DNA of 64,000 bases from Microbispora corallina. GTDB lineage: Bacteria > Actinomycetota > Actinomycetes > Streptosporangiales > Streptosporangiaceae. This document shows, piece by piece, positions 23,557 through 32,020 of this stretch. Under the pieces are notes generated by a model. The model was not told the DNA's origin and did no database searches. It saw only the letters and a list, made by a program, of their open reading frames with translations. Position 1 is the stretch's first letter. Every line of letters begins with the position of its first letter. The stretch lies in assembly GCF_016863035.1 (NCBI RefSeq), contig NZ_BOOC01000021.1:54929-118928 (forward strand), written 5' to 3'. The translations under genes and the position numbers were made by a program.

Positions 23557-26207
23557 ACCGGCTGGACGGCGCCATCGTCGCCGTACTCATGGAGAGCGAC
23601 TTCGTCGAGCCCGAGGTGCACTACTACCAGCGGCGCTTCGCGGAGGAGGGGGCGCGGACCCGGTTCGTGACCCGCCTGTGGGGGCAGCAGGCGCTGACCT
23701 TCCACGGCCACGAGTTCCGCGAGCCGCTCACGGTCGACGACGACCTGGAGGCGATCGGGCCCGGCGACCTGCGGGAGCTGGACGCGCTGATCGTGCCCTC
23801 GGGCATGGTGTCGGACCGGCTGCGCTACACGGAGGACGCCGGGGGGATCAGCCCCGCCGTGCGGCTCCTGCGGGAGGCGTTCGCGACTCCCGGCGTGCTC
23901 AAGGGGATCGTCTGCCACGGTCTGTGGCTGGTCTCGCCGATCGGCGAGGTCGTCCGCGGCCGCCGGGTGACCTGCCACAACAACCTCGTCGCGGACGTGC
24001 GCAACATGGGCGCCGTCTACACCGACCAGGACGTGGTGGTGGACGGCGACCTCGTGACGGCGCGGACGGCGGACCACTGTCACGCCTTCGCCCGCATGAT
24101 GATCGAGCTGATGGCCGCCCGGCGGGCGCGGCGCTCGGCAGGCGTGCCGCCGCGCGTCGCGCCCCGGCACGCGCCCGCTCGGCTCCGCGCCCCGCATCCC
24201 GCCCCCGCCACTCCCCGGACCGTGACTCGTGACGCCGTGACTCGTGACGCCGTGACTCGTGACGCCGTGACTCGTGACGCCGTGACTCGTGACGCCGCAT
24301 CCGCCGGTGGCGTCCGCGGCGAACCCTCACGTGCCGAACCCGTACGTGCCGGCGCCCGGCCGGAGCGGGAACCGGCTCCGCCGGCGGAGCGCGACGTGGC
24401 CTTCTCCGACCTGGTCTTCGGGACCGTGACCGGCCACGACGGCGCCCGCGGGCTGCTCGACCTGCGCACCGGGGACGGCCGCACGATCCGCGCCCGGCTC
24501 ACGCCCACCACCTCGGCGGAGTTCCTGCGCAACCTGGGAGACCCGTACCTCGACGCGTCCGGCCACCTGCGGGAACTGCTCTCACCGGGGCGCCGGGTGT
24601 TCGCGCACGGCGTCTTCTACCCCGACGGCGGCGACGCCCCCTTCGACGCCAAACGGCTGGTCTTCCTCGGGCGGCGGCCCGAGGAGCACGTCTTCGAGCA
24701 GCCCGGCTGGTGGGTGCGGCAGATCCGCGAGCTGGGCCGCTTCTACCGGCGGGCGCAGTTCGGGGACGGCGGCCCCGTGGACTTCGCCGACTACCGCACG
24801 GTGCTGCGGCTCGGCGGGGACAAGACCGACCACCACGTGCAGGAGACCGACACCATCTCGCGCATGGTGTACGGCATGTCGTCGGCCTACATGCTCACCG
24901 GGGACGAGGACTTCCTGGAGGTGGCCGAGCGGGGCACGGCGTACCTGCGCGAGCACATGCGGTTCGTGGACCCCGACGAGGACGTCGTCTACTGGTACCA
25001 CGGCGTCGACGTACGGGACGGGGTGGAGCGCAAGCTCTTCACGTCGGAGTTCGGCGACGACTACGACGCCATCCCGATGTACGAGCAGATCTACGCCCTG
25101 GCCGGCCCCACCCAGCTGTTCCGGGTGACGGGCGACCCGGACGTGGCCCGGGACATCGAGGGGACGCTCCGCCTGTTCCGAAAGTTCTTCCGCGACCCGG
25201 ACAAGGGCGGCTACTTCTCGCACATCGACCCGATCCTGCTCAGTCCCCACCACGAGTCGCTGGGCCCCAACCGCTCCCGCAAGAACTGGAACTCGATCGG
25301 CGACCACGCCCCGGCGTACCTGATCAACCTGTTCCTCGGCACCGGGGACGAGCGGCACGCCGACATGCTGGAGGAGACGTTCGACCTGATCGTGCGGCAC
25401 ATGCCGGACGACGCGAGCCCGTTCGTGCAGGAGCGGTTCCACGGGGACTGGTCGCCCGACCGCACCTGGGACTGGCAGCAGGACCGGGCCGTCGTCGGGC
25501 ACAACCTCAAGATCTCCTGGAACCTGATGCGGATGATGTCCATCCGGCCCAAGGACCGGTACCGGACGCTCGCCCAGCAGATCGGCCGCCGGATGCCCGG
25601 TGTGGGGGCGGACCTGCGCCGCGGCGGCTGGTACGACATGGTCGAGCGGACCCTCGCCCCCGGGGAGCGCGTCCACCGGTTCGTGTGGCACGACCGCAAG
25701 GCATGGTGGCAGCAGGAGCAGGCGATCCTCGCCTACCAGATCCTGGCCGCCTTCACCGGCGACGAGGAGTTCCGGGATCGTGCGCGTGAGTCGGCCGCGT
25801 TCTACAACGCGTTCTTCCTCGACCACGACGAGGGCGGCGTCTACTTCAACGTGCTGGCCGACGGCACGCCGTACCTGGTCGGGACGGAGCGGCTGAAGGG
25901 CAGCCACTCGATGAGCATGTGCCACGCGGCGGAGCTGTGCTTCCTCGCCACCGTCTACCAGCGGCTGCTGCTCGACCGGGAACCGCTCAGCCTGTGGTTC
26001 CGGCCCCGGCCGGACGGGTTCCCCGACCGCGTCCTGCGGGTCGCCCCCGACGCGCTGCCGCCCGGCCTGGTCCGGCTGGACTGGGTCGAGGTGGACGGCC
26101 GGCCTCACTCGGCCTACGACCCCGAGGCCCTGACCGTGAAGCTGCCCGACTCGGCGCGGCCGGTGACCGTGCGGGCGCACCTGTCGCCCTCGGGGACGCC
26201 GGGATGA
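23553..26207 (+). CDS. Fusion of DJ-1/PfpI domain and N-acylglucosamine-2-epimerase-like barrel
   Basis: An 884-residue protein in one uninterrupted frame. Residues ~1-190 are a DJ-1 domain with GAIVAVLMESDFVEPEVHYY, LDALIVPSGMVSDRLRY and the Cys elbow KGIVCHGLWLVSPIGE. Residues ~190-275 are an Arg/Ala/Pro linker with five VTRDA units. Residues ~280-375 form a small beta-rich domain (VFGTVTGHDGARGLLDLRTG). From ~385 to 830 comes an (alpha/alpha)6 barrel of the AGE type, with WNSIGDHAPAYLINLFLGT, DWQQDRAVVGHNLKISWNL and GSHSMSMCHAAELCFLAT, carrying candidate catalytic His residues (GHNLK, SHSMSMCH). The GTG overlaps the ThDP stop (GTGA) and the STAS gene overlaps its stop (ATGA). I know of no characterised protein with this domain order. 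Sugar epimerisation coupled to aldehyde or glycation handling is conjecture. Confidence 0.8.
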   Translation: MNRLDGAIVAVLMESDFVEPEVHYYQRRFAEEGARTRFVTRLWGQQALTFHGHEFREPLTVDDDLEAIGPGDLRELDALIVPSGMVSDRLRYTEDAGGISPAVRLLREAFATPGVLKGIVCHGLWLVSPIGEVVRGRRVTCHNNLVADVRNMGAVYTDQDVVVDGDLVTARTADHCHAFARMMIELMAARRARRSAGVPPRVAPRHAPARLRAPHPAPATPRTVTRDAVTRDAVTRDAVTRDAVTRDAASAGGVRGEPSRAEPVRAGARPEREPAPPAERDVAFSDLVFGTVTGHDGARGLLDLRTGDGRTIRARLTPTTSAEFLRNLGDPYLDASGHLRELLSPGRRVFAHGVFYPDGGDAPFDAKRLVFLGRRPEEHVFEQPGWWVRQIRELGRFYRRAQFGDGGPVDFADYRTVLRLGGDKTDHHVQETDTISRMVYGMSSAYMLTGDEDFLEVAERGTAYLREHMRFVDPDEDVVYWYHGVDVRDGVERKLFTSEFGDDYDAIPMYEQIYALAGPTQLFRVTGDPDVARDIEGTLRLFRKFFRDPDKGGYFSHIDPILLSPHHESLGPNRSRKNWNSIGDHAPAYLINLFLGTGDERHADMLEETFDLIVRHMPDDASPFVQERFHGDWSPDRTWDWQQDRAVVGHNLKISWNLMRMMSIRPKDRYRTLAQQIGRRMPGVGADLRRGGWYDMVERTLAPGERVHRFVWHDRKAWWQQEQAILAYQILAAFTGDEEFRDRARESAAFYNAFFLDHDEGGVYFNVLADGTPYLVGTERLKGSHSMSMCHAAELCFLATVYQRLLLDREPLSLWFRPRPDGFPDRVLRVAPDALPPGLVRLDWVEVDGRPHSAYDPEALTVKLPDSARPVTVRAHLSPSGTPG
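24222..24296. repeat. Five perfect tandem 15-bp units
   Basis: GTGACTCGTGACGCC is repeated five times without error at 24222-24296 and encodes the VTRDA linker repeats in the DJ-1/epimerase fusion. Perfect identity at the DNA level, including wobble bases, implies recent expansion rather than selection for the protein sequence. Confidence 0.95.
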
Positions 26208-26512
26208 GCGGTCCGGGCGCGCGGGTGGAGTCGTGCGTCCGCGACGGCGTGACCGTGATCGGGATCGCCGGGGAACTGGACGGCCGGTCGGGCCCCGAGG
26301 TCCAGCGGCGGCTGCTCGCGATGCTGCCCGAGGACGGGCCCGTGCTGCTCGACATGGCGGGCCTGACCTACCTGTCCAGCGGGGGCCTGCGGGTGCTGCT
26401 CCTGCTCCACCGCGCGGCCGGCGCGAGGATCGCCCTGGCCCGGGTCCCGCCGGAGATCAGGGCGTTGATGGCCGCGACCGGCTTCCTCGACTTCTTCACC
26501 GTGACGGACTGA
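26204..26512 (+). CDS. STAS-domain anti-sigma factor antagonist
   Basis: A 102-residue STAS protein: VTVIGIAGELDGRSGPEVQR, then PVLLDMAGLTYLSSGGLRVLLLL, where the Ser pair in YLSSGGLR is the usual phosphorylation site of SpoIIAA/RsbV proteins. It would be phosphorylated by an RsbW-type kinase and dephosphorylated by the PP2C phosphatase upstream. The ATG overlaps the stop of the fusion gene (ATGA) and its stop overlaps the GlgX start (TGATG). A cytoplasmic switch protein lodged between two carbohydrate enzymes is unusual. Confidence 0.9.
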   Translation: MSGPGARVESCVRDGVTVIGIAGELDGRSGPEVQRRLLAMLPEDGPVLLDMAGLTYLSSGGLRVLLLLHRAAGARIALARVPPEIRALMAATGFLDFFTVTD

Positions 26513-28632
26513 TGGGCGGACCGATGCTCCAGACCCGGGTGGACGCCTACCCGACGCACCGGATCGGCGGCTTCCCCGTCCGCGCCGGCCGGCCGCTGCC
26601 CTTCGGAGCGCGGCCGGTGCCGGGCGGCGTCAACTTCTCGGTGTACTCGACCCACGCGACCGCGATGACGCTCGTGCTGTTCCGGCGGGGCGAGGCGGCC
26701 CCGGTCGCGGAGTTGCCGTTCCCGTCGTCGTTCCGCAGGGGCGCCGTGTTCGCCATGACCGTCTTCGGCCTGGAGGAGGCGGGCCTCGACCTGGAGACGC
26801 TCGAGTACGGCTACCGGGCCGACGGGCCGTTCCGGCCACGGGAGGGGCACCGCTTCGACCCGGGCGCGATACTGCTCGACCCGTACGCCACGCTCGTCGG
26901 CGGGCGGGAGGAGTGGGGCGCCCCGCACGACCCGGTCTACCCCTACCGCGCGCGGATCGCCCTCGACGACTTCGACTGGGAGGACGACCGGCCGCCCGGC
27001 GTGGCGCCCGAGGACACGGTCGTCTACGAACTGCACGTCCGGGGGTTCACCCGGCACCCGTCGTCCGGCGTCCAGGCCCCCGGCACGTTCGCGGGGCTGG
27101 CCGAACGCCTGCCGTACCTCGCCCGCCTCGGCGTCACGTGCGTCGAGCTCATGCCCGTCTTCGAGTTCGACGAACTGGACAACCCGCGGGGTCTGCTCAA
27201 CTACTGGGGCTACAACCCGGTGGGGTTCTTCGCCCCGAAGGCGTCGTACGCCGCGTCCGGGCCGTACGGCATGCAGGTCGACGAGTTCAAGAACCTCGTG
27301 AAGCAAGCCCACCGGGCAGGGCTGGAGATCGTGCTCGACGTCGTGTTCAACCACACGGCCGAGGGCGACGAGCGCGGGCGGGCCATCTCGTTCCGCGGCC
27401 TGGACAACAGCGCCTACTACATGCTCACGCCCGACGGGCACTACTACAACTTCAGCGGCACCGGGAACACGATGAACTGCAACCACCCCGTGGTCCGCGA
27501 GTTCGTCCTCGACTGCCTGCGCCACTGGGCGGCGGAGTTCCACGTGGACGGGTTCCGGTTCGACCTGGCCGCGATCCTCGGCCGGGCCCCGGACGGGACC
27601 GTGCTGGCCAACCCGCCGCTGCTCGAGTCGCTCGCCCACGACCCCGTGCTGAACCACTGCAAGCTCATCGCGGAGGCCTGGGACGCCGCCGGGCTCTACC
27701 AGGTCGGCTCGTTCCCGTCCTACTCCCGGTGGTCGGAGTGGAACGGGCGCTACCGCGACGCCGTGCGCAGGTTCGTGAAGGGCGATCTCGGCACGGCCGG
27801 CGAGTTGGCCGCCCGGATGACCGGTTCGACCGACCTGTACGGGTCCCGCGGCCCGGTCGCGTCCGTGAACTTCGTGACCTCTCACGACGGCTTCACCCTG
27901 CGCGACCTGGTCTCCTACGACCGCAAGCACAACGAGCTCAACGGTGAGGACAACCGGGACGGCGACTCGGCCAACCACTCGTGGAACTGCGGCCACGAGG
28001 GCCCGACCGACGACCCCGGCGTCCTCGCCCTCCGGGCCCGGCAGTCGCGCAACGCGCTGCTGCTCCTGCTGACCAGCCACGGGATCCCCATGCTGCTGGC
28101 CGGCGACGAGATGGGCCGCACCCAGCACGGCAACAACAACGCCTACTGCCACGACGGCCCCGAATGGTGGCTCGACTGGGACCTGGCCGAGGAGAACGCG
28201 GACCTGGTCCGCTTCGTCCGCAACGCGATCGCGTTCCGCCGGGCCCATCCCGCCCTGCGCCGGCGGGAGGGCGCGGTGGGCCACCCCGTGACCGGGGACC
28301 TGCCCGAGGTGAGCTGGCACGGCGTCCGCGCCTGGACGCCCGACTGGTCGCCGCACAGCCGGCTCGTCGCCGCGATGTTCTACAGCGGCGCCGACGGCGG
28401 GCACGACTGCGTCTACGTCGCGGCCAACTCCTACTGGGAGGGCCTCGTCCTGGAGCTTCCCGCCCCGCCGGGGGGCACCGCCTGGCACCTGTTCGCCGAC
28501 ACCGCGGCGGCCCCGCCGCACGACGCCTGCGAGCCGGGACGCGAGCCGCCGCTCGCCGACCAGGCCCGCGTGCCGATCGGCCCGCGGGCCGTGATCGTCC
28601 TGGTCGCCCGGGACCGACCCACCGAGGAGTGA
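26512..28632 (+). CDS. glgX: Glycogen debranching enzyme, isoamylase type (GlgX)
   Basis: A 706-residue GH13 enzyme. An N-terminal CBM48 region (PLPFGARPVPGGVNFSVYST) is followed by the barrel with YELHVRGFTRHPSSGV, LMPVFEFDE, VVFNHTAEGDE, the nucleophile region VDGFRFDLAAILG, the acid/base region LIAEAWDAAGLYQVG and the third acid VNFVTSHDGFTLRDLVSYD. RTQHGNNNAYCHD and WWLDWDL are typical of GlgX. It hydrolyses alpha-1,6 branches of glycogen or phosphorylase limit dextrin. All catalytic Asp/Glu residues are present and the length is normal. The ATG shares one base with the STAS stop. Its placement inside a partner-switching operon suggests that glycogen breakdown is tied to that signal. Confidence 0.95.
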   Translation: MGGPMLQTRVDAYPTHRIGGFPVRAGRPLPFGARPVPGGVNFSVYSTHATAMTLVLFRRGEAAPVAELPFPSSFRRGAVFAMTVFGLEEAGLDLETLEYGYRADGPFRPREGHRFDPGAILLDPYATLVGGREEWGAPHDPVYPYRARIALDDFDWEDDRPPGVAPEDTVVYELHVRGFTRHPSSGVQAPGTFAGLAERLPYLARLGVTCVELMPVFEFDELDNPRGLLNYWGYNPVGFFAPKASYAASGPYGMQVDEFKNLVKQAHRAGLEIVLDVVFNHTAEGDERGRAISFRGLDNSAYYMLTPDGHYYNFSGTGNTMNCNHPVVREFVLDCLRHWAAEFHVDGFRFDLAAILGRAPDGTVLANPPLLESLAHDPVLNHCKLIAEAWDAAGLYQVGSFPSYSRWSEWNGRYRDAVRRFVKGDLGTAGELAARMTGSTDLYGSRGPVASVNFVTSHDGFTLRDLVSYDRKHNELNGEDNRDGDSANHSWNCGHEGPTDDPGVLALRARQSRNALLLLLTSHGIPMLLAGDEMGRTQHGNNNAYCHDGPEWWLDWDLAEENADLVRFVRNAIAFRRAHPALRRREGAVGHPVTGDLPEVSWHGVRAWTPDWSPHSRLVAAMFYSGADGGHDCVYVAANSYWEGLVLELPAPPGGTAWHLFADTAAAPPHDACEPGREPPLADQARVPIGPRAVIVLVARDRPTEE

Positions 28633-28638
28633 GACACC

Positions 28639-28974
28639 ATGACCTTCGACGCGACGATGCGCATCGACGACGGCACCGCCGTCGTCCGGCTCACCGGCGA
28701 GCTGGACGGCCGCTCCGCGCCCACACTGAACCAGTTGATCGCCGACGCGGTGGCGGCCCAGGTCGGCCGTCTCGTGCTGCTCGTCCACGACGTGACCTAC
28801 ATGTCGTCGGCGGGCATCCGCTGTCTCGTGTTCGCCCACCAGAAGCTTCCACGGGGCGCCGAGATCGTGCTGGTCGGCACCCGGCCGGAGGTCGCGGAGA
28901 CGATCCGGCTCACCGGCTTCGACCGCAGCGTCGTCCTGCAGGAGTCCGTGACGAAGGGGCCGGCGGAGGTTTGA
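28639..28974 (+). CDS. STAS-domain anti-sigma factor antagonist (second copy)
   Basis: A 111-residue STAS protein: GTAVVRLTGELDGRSAPTLN, RLVLLVHDVTYMSSAGIRCL with the phosphorylatable Ser pair in YMSSAGIR, and EIVLVGTRPEVAETIRLTGF. It is similar in length and fold to the STAS protein at 26204 but diverged, so the two may answer different phosphatases or kinases. The SD GAGTGAGACACC is modest. The HATPase kinase gene starts on its stop codon (TGATG), the classic antagonist/kinase pair. Confidence 0.9.
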   Translation: MTFDATMRIDDGTAVVRLTGELDGRSAPTLNQLIADAVAAQVGRLVLLVHDVTYMSSAGIRCLVFAHQKLPRGAEIVLVGTRPEVAETIRLTGFDRSVVLQESVTKGPAEV

Positions 28975-29408
28975 TGATCGGCTGCCGACTCCGCCTGGAC
29001 GCCGGCTCGTCGTTCGCCGAGGAGGTGGCCGGGCTCGTCCGGACGCTGTCCGCGAAGGCGGGGCTCACCGCCCGCCAGGCGTACTGGCTGCGGCTCGCGG
29101 CCGACGAGATCACCACCAACATCGCGCAGCACGGCTACGGCGGCCGAGGCGGCGTCATCGACGTCGAGGGCGCCGTGGAGCCCGACCGGGTGTGGCTGCG
29201 CGTCGAGGACGACGCGCCGCCGTTCGACCCGACCGGGTACGACCCGGGCCCGCGCCTGGCCGCCGATCCGCCGCTGCGGCAGGAGGGCGGGTACGGACTC
29301 CTGCTCGCGCTCGGCCGCCTCGACGGGTTCGCGTACGACCACGTGGGCGGGCGCAACCGCAACACCCTCGTCATGCGCCGCCCGGGAGCCGCCCCCGCCG
29401 GCGGCTGA
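28974..29408 (+). CDS. RsbW-like anti-sigma factor kinase (HATPase)
   Basis: A 144-residue GHKL-type kinase. It shows AYWLRLAADEITTNIAQHGYGG, the N box with catalytic Glu and Mg-binding Asn, then LRVEDDAPPFDPTGYD, QEGGYGLLLALGRLDGFAYD (the G box) and RNTLVMRR. It should phosphorylate STAS partners and hold a sigma factor or another target. No sigma factor gene is in the window, so the output is unknown. It ends the long rightward run; the convergent LuxR gene begins 4 bases on. The TGATG overlap with the second STAS gene fixes the ATG at 28974. Confidence 0.9.
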   Translation: MIGCRLRLDAGSSFAEEVAGLVRTLSAKAGLTARQAYWLRLAADEITTNIAQHGYGGRGGVIDVEGAVEPDRVWLRVEDDAPPFDPTGYDPGPRLAADPPLRQEGGYGLLLALGRLDGFAYDHVGGRNRNTLVMRRPGAAPAGG

Positions 29409-29412
29409 GGCG

Positions 29413-30468
29413 TCACTCCCGCGGCGTCGGGTGACCGTGCAGGAGTGCCGCGAGCTCGGACCGGCTGCGGGTGCCGGTCTTGGTGAAGACGGCCTTGAGA
29501 TGGTCCTGCACGGTGAACGCCGACAGGAACAGCGTCGACCCGATCTCCTTGTTGGTCAGGCCCCGCCCGGCCAGTGCGGCGATCTGCCGTTCCCGGCCGG
29601 TCAGCCGGTAGGCGTCGGCCAGCAGCTCCATGATCTCCTGCGGCCGCGTGGCCTCCAGGATGACGGAGACGGACGCCTCTCCCAGACGCTCGGCGTGCGC
29701 GGTCAGCCACCGTCCCGCCCGGGTGCGGATCCGGACCCGGTGCGGCGCGCCGGCACGCCGATGTGCCGCGTGCACCAGTGACGCGAGGGTGTACGGCAGA
29801 TCCCCGAGGCGGCCGTCGTCGATCTCGTCGAGCAGGCGCCGGGCGGACGCCGAAACGTGGTCGGGCACGGCCGTCTCACCCACCCGGCAGAGCACCAGGC
29901 CGGGCCCGTCGTCCTGAGCCGGTGGTCCTCCGGACAGGACCGTGGCCCGGCGGAGGCCGTCCGCCACGCCCTGGCTGAGCGCGCTCACGAGAGCGAGCTC
30001 CCGCCGGGTGAAGTCGGGCAGGTCGGTGCCTCTCATCAGGACCATCGCCCCCCACACCCGGCCGTCCGCCGCGCGGAACGCCACGCGGACCTCGTGCCGG
30101 ATACCGGACGGGCTCAAGACGTCGCGGAAGCGGTGGCTGCGCGCCAGGTCGCCGCCCGTCGCCTGTGCCAGGGTCCGCGCCGTCACGCCGCTGCTGACCA
30201 GCTCACGCATGGTGAGGACATCCGGGTCGGTCTCCTGCTGCTCGATCTCGGTCAACCGGCCGAGACGCTCGTACGGCAGCCCTTCGTCGTGGAACCCGCC
30301 GCTGATGTTGCCCGTTTCGGGGTCGATGGTCAGCGCACACCACAGATCGGCCGGAACCACGCGGGTCACCTGGGCGGCCACCTCCCGCTCCAGCGCCAGG
30401 GGGGACTCCACCCGGCGGGACAGGCCGGCCACCACCTCCCGCACGTCCCGCGCCGTCGCACTTCTCAC
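29413..30468 (-). CDS. LuxR-family regulator with GAF-like sensor region
   Basis: A 351-residue regulator. The last ~65 residues form a LuxR helix-turn-helix: LTGRERQIAALAGRGLTNKEIGSTLFLSAFTVQDHLKAVF, here in two parts, with the recognition helix near FLSAFTVQDHL. The preceding ~280 residues look like a GAF-type sensor (LSPSGIRHEVRVAFRA, RVWGAMVLMRG). There is no receiver domain or P-loop. It is divergently arranged with the flavin oxidase at 30584, with an 18-base dyad in between, so control of that gene is likely. Start ATG at 30468 as read from the minus strand. Confidence 0.85.
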   Translation of the reverse strand: MRSATARDVREVVAGLSRRVESPLALEREVAAQVTRVVPADLWCALTIDPETGNISGGFHDEGLPYERLGRLTEIEQQETDPDVLTMRELVSSGVTARTLAQATGGDLARSHRFRDVLSPSGIRHEVRVAFRAADGRVWGAMVLMRGTDLPDFTRRELALVSALSQGVADGLRRATVLSGGPPAQDDGPGLVLCRVGETAVPDHVSASARRLLDEIDDGRLGDLPYTLASLVHAAHRRAGAPHRVRIRTRAGRWLTAHAERLGEASVSVILEATRPQEIMELLADAYRLTGRERQIAALAGRGLTNKEIGSTLFLSAFTVQDHLKAVFTKTGTRSRSELAALLHGHPTPRE

Positions 30469-30502
30469 AGCGCCAGTATCGCCGCGGCTCCGGCGTCAGG
30501 AA

Positions 30503-30520
30503 ATCCCTGGAACGAGGGAT
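30503..30520. promoter_or_regulatory. Inverted repeat in LuxR/flavin-oxidase divergent region
   Basis: ATCCCT-N6-AGGGAT is perfectly symmetric and lies in the 115-base gap between the LuxR regulator and the flavin oxidase, 64 bases before the oxidase start. The position suits a regulator binding site. Confidence 0.5.
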
Positions 30521-30583
30521 GCCGCCCACCGGCCGACCTGTCCGACGCTTGGCGCGAGCACGGCGACAGACAGGAGAAACGAC

Positions 30584-31972
30584 ATGACCGTCACCGGTAG
30601 CACCCCGGTTCCCGCCCTCGACGGCTTCGAGGGCGAACTGCTCACCCCGCGCCATGCCGACTACGACACGGTCCGGCGGATCTGGAACGGGTCGATCGAC
30701 CGTCGGCCCGCCTTCATCGCCCGTTGCCGGTCGACGGCGGACGTGGCCGCGGCGGTGGTCTTCGCCCGCCGGCACGGCCTCCCGATCGCGGTCCGCGGAG
30801 GCGGCCACAGCATCCCGGGGTACTCGGTGGTCGAAGGCGGACTGATGATCGACTGCAGTCTCATGAAGCAGATCACGGTTCGAACCCGAGACCGGTGCGC
30901 CGACGTGGGCCCCGGCGTCCTGTGGCGGGAGTTCGACGCCGCCGCGCAGGCGGAGGGTCTCGCGACACCCGGCGGGGAGATCTCCGACACCGGAGTCGCC
31001 GGCCTCACCCTCGGCGGCGGCATCGGCTGGCTTTCCCGGCTGTACGGCCTCGCCGCGGACAACCTCCTGGCCGTCGAGCTCGTCACCGCGGACGGCGACG
31101 TCGTGACGGCCGACGACGACAGCGAACCCGAACTGATGTGGGGCCTGCGAGGCGGCGGGGGCAACTTCGGCGTCGTCACCCGCTTCACGTTCCGGCTCCA
31201 CCCGGTGGCCCCGGCCTGGGCCGGCATGGTCATGTATCCGGGAGCGCTGGCCGAGGCCGCACTCCAGGCCTTTCACCGGATCGGCGAGGAGGCGCCGCGT
31301 GAGCTGTCGCTCGTCGCGGCCCTGGTGTCCGCCCCTCCGGCGCCCTTCGTGCCCGCCGAGGCCGTCGGCAGGCCGGTCGTCGGCATCGCGGCCGCCCACT
31401 TCGGCCCGCACGACGCCGGACAGGAGCTCACCGCGCCTCTGCGGAGTCTCGGACGGCCGCTCATCGACACCTTCGGTGTAATGGGGTACGCCGACCTGCA
31501 GAGGATGCTCGACGACGCCAACGTCCCCGGGCGGCAGCAGTATGTGCGCTCCGACTTTCTCGTGGGCCTGCCGGACGACGCCGTCGCCGCGCTGGCCCGC
31601 CACGGCACCCGCCCGTCGTCCCCTCTGAACCAGGTCCTGCTTCGCCGTCTCGGCGGCGCCATCGGCGACAGGGACGGCGACGCGACGGCCTTCGGGCACC
31701 GATCGGCGGACTACATGACGATGATCGCGGCCACCTGGGAGGATCCGGCGGAGGATCCCGAGCCGCACCGCCGCTGGGTGGGCGAGACGTGGGACGCCAC
31801 TCGGCGATGGGCCCAGGGCACCTACGTCAACCATCTCGGCGACGAGGGCGGCGGCCGTATCCGCGAGGCCTACCTGCCCGAGAGCTGGGCCCGCCTGACC
31901 CGCCTGAAGGCGCGCATGGACCCCGGCAACGTCTTCGCGCTGAACCAGAACGTCCCACCGGCGGCGGCCTGA
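30584..31972 (+). CDS. FAD-dependent oxidoreductase, berberine-bridge-enzyme type
   Basis: A 462-residue flavoprotein of the PCMH/BBE family. FVFARRHGLPIAVRGGGHSI carries the Arg-Gly-Gly-Gly-His segment whose His usually binds FAD covalently. TPGGEISDTGVAGLTLGGGIGWLS lacks the Cys of doubly linked members, so a single covalent bond is expected. The C-terminus has YLPESWARLTRLKARMDPGNVFALNQN, the BBE tail. CAGGAGA stands 7 bases before the ATG at 30584; the frame is open upstream but lacks signals. Family members oxidise sugars, alkaloids or polyketides. No signal peptide is present. It is probably regulated by the divergent LuxR protein. Confidence 0.9.
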   Translation: MTVTGSTPVPALDGFEGELLTPRHADYDTVRRIWNGSIDRRPAFIARCRSTADVAAAVVFARRHGLPIAVRGGGHSIPGYSVVEGGLMIDCSLMKQITVRTRDRCADVGPGVLWREFDAAAQAEGLATPGGEISDTGVAGLTLGGGIGWLSRLYGLAADNLLAVELVTADGDVVTADDDSEPELMWGLRGGGGNFGVVTRFTFRLHPVAPAWAGMVMYPGALAEAALQAFHRIGEEAPRELSLVAALVSAPPAPFVPAEAVGRPVVGIAAAHFGPHDAGQELTAPLRSLGRPLIDTFGVMGYADLQRMLDDANVPGRQQYVRSDFLVGLPDDAVAALARHGTRPSSPLNQVLLRRLGGAIGDRDGDATAFGHRSADYMTMIAATWEDPAEDPEPHRRWVGETWDATRRWAQGTYVNHLGDEGGGRIREAYLPESWARLTRLKARMDPGNVFALNQNVPPAAA

Positions 31973-32020
31973 GAGGACGTGCCCGGATGCCGGCCCACGG
32001 CTGCGTGCGCGGCCCGGGGG

